Of a stretch of DNA of 64,000 nt, positions 33,668-44,588 are shown piece by piece. Positions within the stretch are counted from its first letter, which is position 1. Each line of letters opens with the position of its first letter. The stretch spans positions 286,518,941-286,582,940 of the forward strand of contig NC_048298.1 in NCBI RefSeq assembly GCF_013100865.1, read 5' to 3'. The DNA comes from Trachemys scripta elegans (lineage: Eukaryota; Chordata; Testudines; Emydidae). The notes below the pieces were generated by a model. It saw nothing but the letters and a program-made list of their open reading frames with translations. It was not told the origin of the DNA and searched no databases. The translations under genes were made by a program, and so were the position numbers.

Positions 33668-36600
33668 TTAGCCCTCATTTGAAACAAGACAGAATAGTAA
33701 GTGTAGTAAGTAATAAGAAGAGAGGGGGAAAGAAGCCAAGAGTTCCGTAATAAGATGATGCAGTTACACAAGTTAGTTATATATAGCTTGATGGCTCTGA
33801 ATTTTTTAAAAAAAATTTAAACCTAAAAATCGATACTATCCAGTACTTCCCCCTTCACCTGATGAATGTTCAGATTCTCAATTACTTACATGACTTGAGG
33901 AGCTGAGGTGTCAAGAAACAACACCAATAAGCTACGAGACTTGGCAATATTGAAGATCAATTATCTCCAATTGTGGTTCATTCTTGCCAACCGCTGACTG
34001 ATTTCTTGTAGCCATCACAGAGGCAGTGGATCTTGAGGGGAATAAAGCAGTCTTACCTTTCAGATTAGTTTTGGGAGGGTTTTCCATGCATGAGGCACAG
34101 CATCAGAGAAAGCACAAAGGGATGTGTGAGAGAAGAGGACAAATGGGTATTTGAGATTGTTGCAACTGGAGGAACAGACAAAGAGAGAGACATTGAAGCA
34201 TTAGACACAAATGAGGGACAATCAAATTATGAAGCTCCATGCAATTGCAAGGAGGGGCTTTGCATTTTGGTTCTCAGATTTGTGTGGGAAAAGTGTTCAA
34301 ATACCATGCTGCAAATTCACTTGAGCATATAATAGGAGGTGCAAACAGTGCAGAAAAGATCTGATACCGTGTCTGTCTAATAATCTTTCTTAAAGATGCC
34401 GCTATATCAAAACTAAGGAAATTAAAGAGAAGAATCCAAATAATATTTGACAAACTGGCCATCAGCAAATATTCAGAGTTAAATAAACTTCACATTCTTC
34501 TCTCTCTCACTCACTCCTTTCCGGCCACTGTTTGTAGGGGTCTCAGAAGAGTGCCAGATGTTATATATCATGTGTGCTTCAATGCCTAGGAACAATTGGG
34601 TCAGCTAAGAATGAAGTGAAAGCCTCAGCTCTGACATGTACATTTTTAAAGGGTTGCCCAGAGACTCCCTTAATGTCAAAGCCACTTGCTCAGTAAAACC
34701 CCGTGCAATGCTTTGAAAATGCCTGGGTCAATGTTTGTACTGTACATATTGTATAAACTAGTGGGGCTGACCTGGCAGTCCTGACACAAGCAAAAAAACT
34801 TCTCTGATAATTGCACACTTGTCTGCAATTTGGGAAGTTCAATTAGCACAGACCCAGTATCTTATCACTTTACTTTGGCAGTCTCTTTGCTGCATTTAGA
34901 AATGCCCACTCCTCCAACGCTTTAGTAGTGTGAAGTCAATGGTAACAACATCAAGCCCTTGGTGATGGGATATCATTCTCACCTTGTCTCAGAAATGAAG
35001 GCCCAATAATACAAGGTGCTCAGCCCCGTCGAGCCGAGTTGACATCAGTGGGAGTTGAGGGTGCTCGGTGCCTTGTAGGATCAGCCCTCCTTTGGCGAGG
35101 CTCAGGTCGACTCAATGTAAGAATCTCACTTCTGATTCCATCATGAACATTGTACGTCTCTCTTTTGTGTAAATCCTAGCAATTTAATTACTGGGTGCAT
35201 CTGCCCAAAAAGTAGCTGTCCCAGATTTACCAACAAGCCCAGCTACAGGGCTAGAAAAGGACCCCGGCAGACAGCTACAGTGCCCCCTGCCTGCACCATT
35301 TCTTCCTTTTTCAAAGAATTACAGTCACGTGTACTCTAGGGGGAAGACCCATGGCCATGATTATGCTTTTGGGCCTAGTCCTGCAGGGTGAGAGGTGCCT
35401 TCCACTCCCATTCATGTCAATAGAAGGGACGATGCTCAACAGCTTGCCTAGTTGAGCCTTCCTAGGGGAAAAGTGGTTTTCCCTTTAAATATGCACATCG
35501 CAGGATACTTCAGGTTGTGTTACATCTCACTATGCTGCAGGGCGCTAGTACTCAGTGTACAGTAGTGAAATCCACGGGCATCTAATAAGGGTGAATCTGG
35601 ATTCAGCATGTTTATGAGAAGCTTTTGTCTGTCCAGATATTATGTAAATGATATAACCTGCATAGAAGTATTAGACTAATAAAAATATTAATGCATAGTA
35701 GCTAGTAACTCAGCATTAGCACCTGCTACAGCTGTGGTGCATCAACCTAGGATGCTGTCCATGGGGAAAGAGACAGAAAAGAAAAAGGCCACTCGAGCTG
35801 GGGAGGGGGCTCAGAATCCACCCAAAAGCAGGAGCTGGGCAAGAGGAGAAGGCTGAGCTGGGGTAGGAGGTGAGGTGATAAAATAAAAGAACAGGAGAAT
35901 AAAAGTAGGGGACTGGGAAGTGAGAAGGAGGAAAAATAGGAAAGGTTTCAGGATCAGGAGAAGCCGGAAAAAAATAGACCTGGCTCTGTGAGCAGACACC
36001 GTTAGAGAAGTGAAGTAAAATCTACAGACATACCAGAGAGAGAGTATCAAGGGGAAAAGGGGAAAGGAAATATAACTGGTGAAAAAGTGAACTGATCAGA
36101 AATCTGTGCGAGATGAAAACCGTAAACAAGAAGCTCACCCTCAAAGGACCTACCGGACACAAACAGTGAGACTGACTGTGTGAACGTCTATTGACGGAAC
36201 AAAGGCAAAAGACGCCTAGTGAGAACCCGCTTGTGGACGAACTGGGTGAAAAGAGGTACAGCCACAGGAACATCGACTCTAAAGGAGCACTTCAAGCCAG
36301 AGGAGTAAAGAACAGGCAGCAAGAATGGGGCTGGACTTACAGCCCAGGATAGGAAAAGCAGATTCTTCTCTGAAGTGACACAGTATATTGTTGAGTAATC
36401 TTTTGTTCTTGGTAGTAACAATACATTTGGTATTAACTGCACAGAGTGAGGAAGAGTAGCGGGTACAAAGCTTGCGAAGATAAATGTGTTGGTAACCTAT
36501 AGTTTATTATTGTAAGTAGTAAGTACTTGACAATGTTCTATGCTATTTATGCTCCTGGTACAATGTTTGGGTTTTTCCTTATAAAGTTCTCAAATTTTAA

Positions 36601-38504
36601 AATAATCACTTTTGTCTTAGTTTGTCTCTGCCTGGCTAGCCTGGTCACTGCACAGCGACCAAGGGCATGTGGGAGCCAAGTGATGTACGGAGAGAGCATT
36701 TTCCCGTGGCAATTAGCTCTGCATTGTTCAGATTTGTTACCCAGTTTGGAGTCGTGACATTCCAATGCATCTTCCCACATACAAACATCTTAAGCAAATT
36801 CATCAAACAATCCCTGGAGATGGTTGGGAAAACAACTCCAATATGCAGTAGCAGCTGATACATAAACGTTCATATCTATCCCCACGTATTCCCGACCCAT
36901 CGCCACTGTTGTAGGCACAGTCTTTCCTCAAAAGTCTCCCCTTCCCCCGATGATGAAAGACCACGAGGAACTGAATCCAGGAATGGAGGCTCCAGATACT
37001 TCACTTTAGACTACACACAGCTGTCAGCGCAGAACACTGTGTAAAAGCCCCTATTTTTGGCTTTGGGGAGCTGCAAATGATGGGCCTTGACATTCCTGTG
37101 CAGACACTAAATTCAGTGATTGGATTTTAAAAGAGAGAGGAGATGAACAGGAAGGCAGAGTCTGAAACAGACATGGTGAAATATACTAATATGCCGAGCT
37201 GCCTAGTATAATTAACGTCAGTATAAACCGTATCTTCCAGCTCAGCTTCAATTCATATGGTGTTTGTTCAGGAGCCTTCTTATTACAGTGTGGCATTCCT
37301 GGCAGCATCCCAAGCCTGGCTAACCTGTCGGTCTCACCTCCTGCACTATTTAACTGTCAGTTATGTTTTTGTGGTTGACTGGTCAGTGAAATGACGAATG
37401 AATAAATGTTTGTGCTAACTGATCTACAGGCAGATGCCTCATTAAGCAGAAATGGACAGTGGATGATATGCTGTTCATGTGGTTTTGTTTAACTTCAGCA
37501 AATGCCAGCTGGGGTGAGGGAGAAAATTTTATATCAGACGTGTTTGGAAAAATAAAATACTAAATTTATCCTTAGATCTGTTCCCCACGCCCACCCACTC
37601 CTTCCCCTCCCCCTCCAAGCCTGTTAAAAGCCTGTTGAAATAAGGAACTCCTAACTGAGCCAAGCCTTAAGTTCTGCTTACAAATATACAAACTTCATGG
37701 GCAGCTCTTACTTTCCCAAAGGGCCTGGCTCACACTGAGAGCCAGCTCTGCATTCCTACAAAACATGCTCCTTCATCCCATTCAGTTTCAATGGAAGTTT
37801 GGCACCTCACACACTTATTTAGATTTAAACAAGCACTAAAGATACACCAATCCAAGGCTCTAAGTGCAATGACAAACTATTTAGCTGTATGATTCAATCT
37901 CAGCAGCATTAAAATAATCATTTCAGCAGGAGCTCAGCCACCAACAAGAAACTCCTTTCTGCCCCTTCATCATAATACCCTCAGTCTTCTCCAACCCCGC
38001 TGTCAAACACAAACACACCCGGAAGGTCACCAAATTCGATTTCTCTCAGCCCAAGGTGGGGAGCACGCTCTCAAGTCCTGGAACCCACACAGAGAAAGAA
38101 AATCCCATCCTCGGTCAGGCACAATGCCACTAACTTCCATGAGAGTTTCAAGCAAGTCAGGAATGAGAAGAGACTTCAGGAAATAGTGGTTTCTAAGGCT
38201 TTCCCTGTTCAATTTTACAGACTTCAGGTTTCCTGGGGGGAGGGAGACCTCTTTAAATGTGATCTGGCCTTAGCTCCTGATTCTGCAAACACTCTAGCAG
38301 ATTATTTTTATTGTTGTTTATTATCTGTTAAAGGCTAAATTGTGGCTTTAGGCATGGCCCTGAATAAAGTGTTGCCCCCCTAAATTACAGTTCCCTACCT
38401 GCCTCCTCTTTGCTCCATGATGGCAAGTCATTGGTGTTGAAAAACATCAACCACAAAACTGCAACAACACCGGTTAGCTAGCACATGAGTGGCAGGGGCA
38501 GAGC
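33668..38504. other. 4.8-kb stretch with no recognised gene or repeat
   Basis: Little of this could be assigned. An A/G-rich segment lies at about 35770-36180. TTTTAAAATAATCACTTTTG then TCTTAG followed by TTTGTCTCTGCC near 36596-36630 looks superficially like a splice acceptor, but no exon with a supported frame follows. The part at 37000-37560 is free of known repeats and could be constrained noncoding sequence. Confidence 0.35.
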
Positions 38505-38507
38505 TAA

Positions 38508-38776
38508 GGGTATGTCTGCGCTGTAATTGGCAGCGTGACTGCAGCATGGGCAGATGGACCTGAGGTAGCTTTGATCTAGCTAACTCAAATAACAATAGCA
38601 GTGAAGTTGTGGCAGCACAGGTGGCAGCATGGGCTGTACAAGCCCCCCAGACCTCTGGGTATGTACTTAAGTGGCTAGTCCATGCTGTTGCCCATACTGC
38701 CATGGCTTCATCAAAGCCAGCTCAGGTATATCTAATGTGCTGAAATCACACTTTTGAATGCAGCCTAGACACACCC
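38508..38776. mobile_element. PIF/Harbinger-like MITE, GGGTATGTCT family
   Basis: Termini GGGTATGTCTGCGCTG and CAGCCTAGACACACCC are inverted, with TAA on each side (38505-38507, 38777-38779). The terminal word matches 39934-40189. The interior has no coding content. Confidence 0.75.
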
Positions 38777-38779
38777 TAA

Positions 38780-39933
38780 GACTGTCCATTTGCCGAAACT
38801 CCTTGCCTTCTACTGTGTGGGGAGAATAAGTGGGTGCTTCCTCCTGCATAACTGCACCCAAGGTCTAGGTGACCTGCACAGAGATGTAAGAGGGGCTGTT
38901 ACCTGCCCTCTCCAGGCATGTGTTCCAAGTCACAATCTAGCCCTAAGTGAAAAGAATCAAAGTGTTTACAGTCCAAGGACCTGAGAAGCTGTCCTCAAGC
39001 CAATAGTGCCATTCACATCAGTAGGAGATGTGGGTCCTCAGCATCTTTGATAATCAGACACCAGGGGTCTCAGGATGGCTACCCTAGAATTGAGGCAGAA
39101 ATATTAGTACAGACAATACTCCTGAAAATTTGGCCGCATAAGTGTGTGGGTGAAAGTATCACTTCTTTGTAATGAAACCGGAAACTCTTTTCAAACACCA
39201 GTATTTGGTAACTTTCTCTAGGAGAAAGAAACCTGAAAACCAGCTAAACTGGTGAGCTTCAATACTCAGCTGATGGGTGACCAGGAGAAATGGAAATATT
39301 CTCTTCATTTGTAACATTCCTCCAGTGACTGATCACACTGGGAAATAACAAGGAAGGAGATTGCTAAGGTTCCTCAACAACGTTGAATTGATATTACATG
39401 CCAAATTCTGCAGGAGATCAATATTCCCTTAACAGGTCTGCTACAGCTGACAGAGCTAGTTAGTATGATGTAGATTGCTAGGGAGGTTGGAAAGCCTGTT
39501 TTACTTAGATGGCTGAAGGATCCAGGCTTTATAAGGTTTCTTACAATCTTATACTTACTTGAAGACTAAGGGCCAAAGCCTGAAGTCCATGCTAAGTTCT
39601 TCCTCAGGTAAAACTCCCTTGATTAAAATGGGACCACAAGATCTGGCTGTTATTATGTACTGTATTTCCACACTGAGTGAAAAGACACAAAAGAAGCAAG
39701 CCTACCAGAGAGAAGCGATGAAGAGGTTGCTATTTTGGGGCCTGATTCTGTATTCTTTGATTATCCCAAACTCCCATTGTCTTTGTAACCAAAAAAAAAA
39801 AAGGAAGTGAAAAATATCATTTTAGTCTTAGTTCTTCATTCCTACCTTTGGTATTTTTTCACTTGAACTATTTGTTGTGTTTCCATTGCACGGATCCCCC
39901 TATAATTGCAGGTGTGCACTACCTTGTTTCACA
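38780..39933. other. No gene recognised
   Basis: This is spacer between two related MITEs. A short poly-A run occurs near 39790. No domain-like frame was seen. Confidence 0.4.
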
Positions 39934-40189
39934 GGATATGTCTACTTCGCAATCCAAAGTATGATTGCACTATGAATAGACATAGCTACACAAGCATGGA
40001 TAAAAACAGTAGTATAGATGTGACGGCACAGGAGAGCCACCATGTAGGTCCCCAGCATGCTCATACAGCCTGCACTGAAGTCCCTGATGTTGCATCTACA
40101 TTCCTATTTTTAGCTAGTGTGGGCAAAGTTAGCACAAGTATGTCTACTCATGCGGCAATCACATCTCAGATTGCAGTGTAGACATACCC
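39934..40189. mobile_element. GGGTATGTCTACACTGCAATC-family MITE
   Basis: The right end GATTGCAGTGTAGACATACC plus C is the inverse of the left end GGATATGTCTACTTCGCAAT plus C, with a few changes. A second internal copy of the terminal word occurs at about 40137-40160 (AGTATGTCTACTCATGCGGC). The flanks no longer show a clear duplication. Confidence 0.7.
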
Positions 40190-40425
40190 TTGAGTCACTC
40201 GAGTCCTTTGTTCAACCCTCAAGGGAAAAATATTGTTCAGAAACAATTTTTGGTTCGGGTGAGGTCAGGGTCAGATTAAGGCAGGGGCTTTCGGGGCTGA
40301 AGCTCAGGCCCCAGCTCAAGGGAGGCCCTGCAAAAATAAATCACAGGCAGCAATTTCCAACTTTGTTTGAAAAGTGTGAATTGGGAGTGCTTTGTTCCAG
40401 CTGGGCCTTGAGTGGGCCTGACTGG

Positions 40426-40433
40426 TATATAAG
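40426..40433 (+). promoter_or_regulatory. TATA-like box in CR1 5'UTR
   Basis: TATATAAG lies about 165 bp upstream of the ORF1 start, followed about 30 bp later by AGCGAACCAGCTGAGCGGCG. A start near 40455 would leave a ~135-nt leader. It could be an internal promoter of the element. If transcription begins there, sequence upstream of the box would not be copied unless the box is in flanking DNA. Confidence 0.4.
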
Positions 40434-40591
40434 GGCAGTCAGCAGCGAACCAGCTGAGCGGCGAACAGCAGAGGCTAACAGCGGGAGTTTGCCTGGGAGT
40501 TCGCGTGGGGAGAGCACACTGAGGCTTTCATCTGCAGGTTTCTCCGAGTAGTTCCTGCAACAGTTGAGGAAGCTCCTAAGAGGACGGTGAT

Positions 40592-41599
40592 ATGGAAGGT
40601 GAGCGATCAGCTGTTGTAACCTGCACAGGTTGTGCCATGTTTGTCTTTCTTCCGCAGGACAGAAGCGACTTTGTCTGTACAAAGTGCAAGCTGGTCTCCA
40701 TATTGGAGGAGAAGGTTCGAGGGCTGGAGAAACAAGTATCGACTCTGCGTTGCATAAGGGAAAATGAAGATTTCCTGGACAGACGTCAGGAGATGCTTCT
40801 ACGGCCACAATGTTCTGAAGATTCAGAGCAGGCGCAGCAGGGACAGAAGGATTGTGAGGAGGTTTGGCAGCATGTGACCTCCAGAAGGAGAAAGAGGAGC
40901 GTCCATGCACCAGCAATGGAGATACAGGTGAGCAATCGTTTCCATGTTCTCTCTACAGGTGCTAATGCGGAGAGTGGACTAGATGGCCCATCTGAGGGAA
41001 GGGAGCAGAAGGAGACTCCACCGATTGGAAGGCAAAAGATGCACTGTCCTAGGGATGGGGGTTCCACGACCACCACTCCCAAGAGGAGGAGGAGGGTGGT
41101 GGTGGTCGGGGACTCCCTCCTCAGGGGGACTGAGTCATCTATCTGCCGCCCTGACCGGGAAAACCAAGAGGTCTGCTGCTTGCCAGGAGCTAGGATACAC
41201 GATGTGACGGAGAGACTGCCGAGACTCATCAAGCCCTCGGATCGCTACCCCTTCCTGCTTCTCCACGTGGGCACCAATGATACTGCCAAGAATGACCTTG
41301 AGCGGATCACTGCAGACTACGTGGCTCTGGGAAGAAGGATAAAGGAGTTTGAGGCGCAAGTGGTGTTCTCGTCCATCCTCCCTGTGCAAGGAAAAGGCCG
41401 TGGTAGAGACCGTCGAATCGTGGAAGTCAACGAATGGCTACGCAGGTGGTGTCGGAGAGAAGGCTTTGGATTCTTCGACCATGGGATGGTGTTCCAAGAA
41501 GAAGGAGTGCTAGGCAGAGACGGGCTCCACCTAACGAAGAAAGGGAAGAGCATCTTCGCCAGCAGGCTGGCTAACCTAGTGAGGAGGGCTTTAAACTAG
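40592..41599 (+). CDS. CR1 ORF1 protein: zinc-finger, coiled-coil and SGNH esterase
   Basis: This 335-residue protein is the RNA-binding/accessory partner of the CR1 reverse transcriptase. Residues 11-32 hold a C-x2-C ... C-x2-C zinc-binding pattern (C11, C14, C29, C32). Residues 33-60 are rich in L/V/E/K heptads (SILEEKVRGLEKQVSTLR), a likely coiled coil for self-association. A basic stretch follows at 98-103 (SRRRKR). From 168 to the end lies an SGNH/GDSL hydrolase domain: VVVGDSLLRG with nucleophile S175, block II glycine around G199, GTND at 227-230 with N229, and GRDGLHLTKKGK with D310 and H313 as the other triad members. Esterase-type ORF1 is known for CR1 elements; the natural substrate is not established, with lipid or membrane interaction proposed. 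The start codon has G at -3 and +4. No stops or frameshifts are present. Confidence 0.93.
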   Translation: MEGERSAVVTCTGCAMFVFLPQDRSDFVCTKCKLVSILEEKVRGLEKQVSTLRCIRENEDFLDRRQEMLLRPQCSEDSEQAQQGQKDCEEVWQHVTSRRRKRSVHAPAMEIQVSNRFHVLSTGANAESGLDGPSEGREQKETPPIGRQKMHCPRDGGSTTTTPKRRRRVVVVGDSLLRGTESSICRPDRENQEVCCLPGARIHDVTERLPRLIKPSDRYPFLLLHVGTNDTAKNDLERITADYVALGRRIKEFEAQVVFSSILPVQGKGRGRDRRIVEVNEWLRRWCRREGFGFFDHGMVFQEEGVLGRDGLHLTKKGKSIFASRLANLVRRALN

Positions 41600-41643
41600 G
41601 TTCACCGGGGGAAGGAGACCAAAGCCCTGAGGTAAGTGGGGAA

Positions 41644-44493
41644 ATGGGATCCTGGGAGGAAGCACAAGCAGGAGAGCGCAAGAGGGGAGGACTCCTGTCT
41701 CATGCTGAGAAAGAGGGACGATCATTGAGTTATCTTAAGTGCCTATACACAAATGCAAGAAGCCTGGGAAACAAGCAGGGAGAACTGGAAGTCCTGGCAC
41801 AGTCAGGGAACTATGATGTGATTGGAATAACAGAAACTTGGTGGGATAACTCACATGACTGGAGTACTGTCATGGATGGATATAAACTGTTCAGGAAGGA
41901 CAGGCAGGGCAGAAAAGGTGGGGGAGTTGCGTTGTATGTAAGAGAGGAGTATGACTGCTCAGAGCTCCGGTATGATACTGCAGAAAAACCTGAGAGTCTC
42001 TGGATAAAGTTGAGAAGTGTGAGCAACAAGGGTGATGTCGTGGTTGGAGTCTGCTATAGACCACCAGACCAGGGGGATGAGGTGGACGAGGCTTTCTTCT
42101 GGCAACTAGCAGAAGTTGCTAGATCACAGGCCCTGGTTCTCATGGGAGACTTTAATCACCCTGATATCTGCTGGGAGAGCAATACAGCGGTGCACAGGCA
42201 ATCCAGGAAATTTTTGGAAAGCGTAGGGGACAATTTCCTGGTGCAAGTGCTGGAGGAACCAACTAGGGGCAAAGCTTTTCTTGACCTGCTGCTCACAAAC
42301 AGGGAAGAACTAGTAGGGGAAGCAAAAGTGGATGGGAACCTGGGAGGCAGTGACCATGAGATGGTCGAGTTCAGGATCCTGACACAAGGAAGAAAGGAGA
42401 GCAGCAGAATATGGACCCTGGACTTCAGAAAAGCAGACTTTGACTCCCTCAGGGAACAGATGGGCAGGATCCCCTGGGAGAATAACATGAAGGGCAAAGG
42501 GGTCCAGGAGAGCTGGCTGTATTTTAAAGAATCCTTATTGAGGTTGCAGGAACAAACCATCCCGATGTGTAGAAAGAATAGTAAATATGGCAGGCGACCA
42601 GCTTGGCTAAACAGTGAAATCCTTGCTGATCTTAAATGCAAAAAAGAGGCTTATAAGAAGTGGAAGATTGGACAAATGACCAGGGAGGAGTATAAAAATA
42701 TTGCTCAGGCGTGCAGGAGTGAAATCAGGAAGGCCAAATCACACTTGGAGTTGCAGTTAGCAAGAGATGTTAAGAGTAACAAGAAAGGTTTCTTCAGGTA
42801 TGTTAGCAACAAGAAGAAAATCAAGGAAAGTGTGGGCCCCTTACTGAATGAGGGAGGCAACCTAGTGACCGACGATGTGGAAAAAGCTAATGTACTCAAT
42901 GATTTTTTTGCCTCTGTCTTCACGCACAAGGTCAGCTCCCAGATTGCTGCACTGGGCAGTACAGCATGGGGAGAAGGTGACCAGCCCTCTGTGGAGAAAG
43001 AAGTGGTTCGGGACTATTTAGAAAAACTGGACGTGCACAAGTCCATGGGGCCGGATGCGCTGCATCCGAGGGTGCTAAAGGAGTTGGCGGGTGAGATTGC
43101 AGAGCCATTAGCCATTATTTTTGAAAACTCATGGCGATCGGGGGAGGTCCCAGATGACTGGAAAAAGGCTAATGTAGTGCCCATCTTTAAAAAAGGGAAG
43201 AAGGAGGATCCGGGGAACTACAGGCCAGTCAGCCTCACCTCAGTCCCTGGAAAAATTATGGAGCAGGTCCTCAAGGAATCAATTATGAAACATTTAGAGG
43301 AGAGGAAAGTGATCAGGAACAGTCAGCATGGATTCACGAAGGGGAAGTCGTGCCTGACTAACCTAATTGCCTTCTATGATGAGATAACTGGCTCTGTGGA
43401 TGAGGGGAAAGCAGTGGATGTGTTATTTCTTGACTTTAGCAAAGCTTTTGATACGGTCTCCCACAGTATTCTTGCCACCAAGTTAAAGAAGTATGGGCTG
43501 GATGAATGGACTGTAAGGTGGATAGAAAGCTGGCTAGATCGTCGGGCTCAACGGGTAGTGATCAATGGCTCCATGTCTAGTTGGCAGCCGGTTTCAAGTG
43601 GAGTGCCCCAAGGGTCGGTCCTGGGGCCGGTTTTGTTTAATATCTTTATTAATGATCTGGAGGATGGTGTGGACTGCACTCTCAGCAAGTTTGCAGATGA
43701 CACTAAACTAGGAGGCGTGGTAGATACACTAGAGGGTAGGGATCGGATACAGAGGGACCTAGACAAATTAGAGGATTGGGCAGAAAAAAACCTGATGAGG
43801 TTCAACAAGGACAAGTGCAGAGTCCTGCACTTAGGACGGAAGAATCCCATGCACTGCTACAGACTAGGGACCGAATGGCTAGGTAGCAGTTCTGCTGAAA
43901 AGGACCTAGGGGTCACAGTGGACGAGAAGCTGGATATGAGTCAACAGTGTGCTCTTGTTGCCAAGAAGGCTAACGGCATTTTGGGCTGTATAAGTAGGGG
44001 CATTGCCAGCAGATCGAGGAACGTGATCGTTCCCCTTTATTCGACATTGGTGAGGCCTCATCTGGAATACTGTGTCCAGTTTTGGGCCCCACACTACAAG
44101 AAGGATGTGGAAAAATTGGAAAGAGTCCAGCGGAGGGCAACAAAAATGATTAGGGGTCTGGAGCACATGACTTATGAGGAGAGGCTGAGAGAACTGGGAT
44201 TGTTTAGTCTCCAGAAGAGAAGAATGAGGGGGGATTTGATAGCAGCCTTCAACTACCTGAAGGGGGGTTCCAAAGAGGATGGAGCTCGGCTGTTCTCAGT
44301 GGTGGCAGATGACAGAACAAGGAGCAATGGTCTCAAGTTGCAGTGGGGGAGGTCCAGGTTGGATATCAGGAAAAACTATTTCACTAGGAGGGTGGTGAAA
44401 CACTGGAATGCGTTACCTAGGGAGGTGGTGGAGTCTCCTTCCTTGGAGGTTTTTAAGGCCCGGCTTGACAAAGCCCTGGCTGGGATGATTTAG
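41644..44493 (+). CDS. CR1 ORF2 polyprotein: AP-type endonuclease and reverse transcriptase
   Basis: This 949-residue protein nicks the target DNA and reverse-transcribes the CR1 RNA from the nick. The N-terminal apurinic-endonuclease-like domain covers about 30-245: N38 in YTNARSL, E64 in ITETWW, GGGVALYV, GVCYRPP, D169 and N171 in GDFNHP, and D237-H238 in GSDHEMVEF. The reverse transcriptase spans about 480-760: KKEDPGNYRPVSLTSVPGK, QHGFTKGKSCLTNL, D597 in LDFSKAFD, SGVPQGSVLGPVLFNIFIND, and the catalytic pair D685-D686 in FADDTKLGG. A C-terminal region with PHLEYCVQFWAPHYKKDV and RVQRRATKMIRGLEHMTYEE, conserved in CR1, ends at residue 949. The start has G at -3 and +4 and follows ORF1 by 44 nt. 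The length is typical for the family, and no disabling change is visible. Confidence 0.95.
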   Translation: MGSWEEAQAGERKRGGLLSHAEKEGRSLSYLKCLYTNARSLGNKQGELEVLAQSGNYDVIGITETWWDNSHDWSTVMDGYKLFRKDRQGRKGGGVALYVREEYDCSELRYDTAEKPESLWIKLRSVSNKGDVVVGVCYRPPDQGDEVDEAFFWQLAEVARSQALVLMGDFNHPDICWESNTAVHRQSRKFLESVGDNFLVQVLEEPTRGKAFLDLLLTNREELVGEAKVDGNLGGSDHEMVEFRILTQGRKESSRIWTLDFRKADFDSLREQMGRIPWENNMKGKGVQESWLYFKESLLRLQEQTIPMCRKNSKYGRRPAWLNSEILADLKCKKEAYKKWKIGQMTREEYKNIAQACRSEIRKAKSHLELQLARDVKSNKKGFFRYVSNKKKIKESVGPLLNEGGNLVTDDVEKANVLNDFFASVFTHKVSSQIAALGSTAWGEGDQPSVEKEVVRDYLEKLDVHKSMGPDALHPRVLKELAGEIAEPLAIIFENSWRSGEVPDDWKKANVVPIFKKGKKEDPGNYRPVSLTSVPGKIMEQVLKESIMKHLEERKVIRNSQHGFTKGKSCLTNLIAFYDEITGSVDEGKAVDVLFLDFSKAFDTVSHSILATKLKKYGLDEWTVRWIESWLDRRAQRVVINGSMSSWQPVSSGVPQGSVLGPVLFNIFINDLEDGVDCTLSKFADDTKLGGVVDTLEGRDRIQRDLDKLEDWAEKNLMRFNKDKCRVLHLGRKNPMHCYRLGTEWLGSSSAEKDLGVTVDEKLDMSQQCALVAKKANGILGCISRGIASRSRNVIVPLYSTLVRPHLEYCVQFWAPHYKKDVEKLERVQRRATKMIRGLEHMTYEERLRELGLFSLQKRRMRGDLIAAFNYLKGGSKEDGARLFSVVADDRTRSNGLKLQWGRSRLDIRKNYFTRRVVKHWNALPREVVESPSLEVFKARLDKALAGMI

Positions 44494-44588
44494 CTGGGAA
44501 TTGGTCCTGCTTTGAGCAGGGGGTTGGACTAGATGACCTCTTGAGGTCCCTTCCAACTCTGATATTCTATGATTCTATGATTCTATGA
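44494..44588 (+). other. CR1 3'UTR and octamer tail
   Basis: The segment GGTCCTGCTTTGAGCAGGGG forms a small hairpin (CCTGCT/AGCAGG). It is followed by TTGGACTAGATGACCTC, GGTCCCTTCCAACTC and ATTCTATG repeated three times. This is the part the CR1 reverse transcriptase is thought to recognise, and the turtle SINE in this window ends in a similar pattern. Confidence 0.85.

Larger units (their letters stand above)
40385..44588 (+). mobile_element. CR1: Apparently full-length CR1 LINE with two intact ORFs
   Basis: CR1 is a non-LTR retrotransposon that copies itself by target-primed reverse transcription. This copy has a ~200-bp 5'UTR, ORF1 (40592-41599), a 44-nt spacer, ORF2 (41644-44493) in a different frame, and a 95-bp 3'UTR that contains GGTCCTGCTTTGAGCAGGGG and ends in three ATTCTATG-type units at 44588. 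All the motifs needed for activity are visible. The other CR1 copies in this window are 5'-truncated and broken. The surrounding DNA (40260-40380 and 44589-45100) is GC-rich and repeat-like, and I see no clear target duplication, which is normal for CR1. The 5' boundary is estimated. Confidence 0.92.

Noticed and set aside
36527..36757. Possible exon after a TCTTAG splice-acceptor-like site
   Set aside because: The frame has no recognisable domain and no donor or neighbouring exon; a pyrimidine tract of this kind is common by chance.
40341..40916. 191-codon minus-strand open frame opposite CR1 ORF1
   Set aside because: It is a shadow of the 5'UTR and ORF1 coding strand; no independent motif was found.
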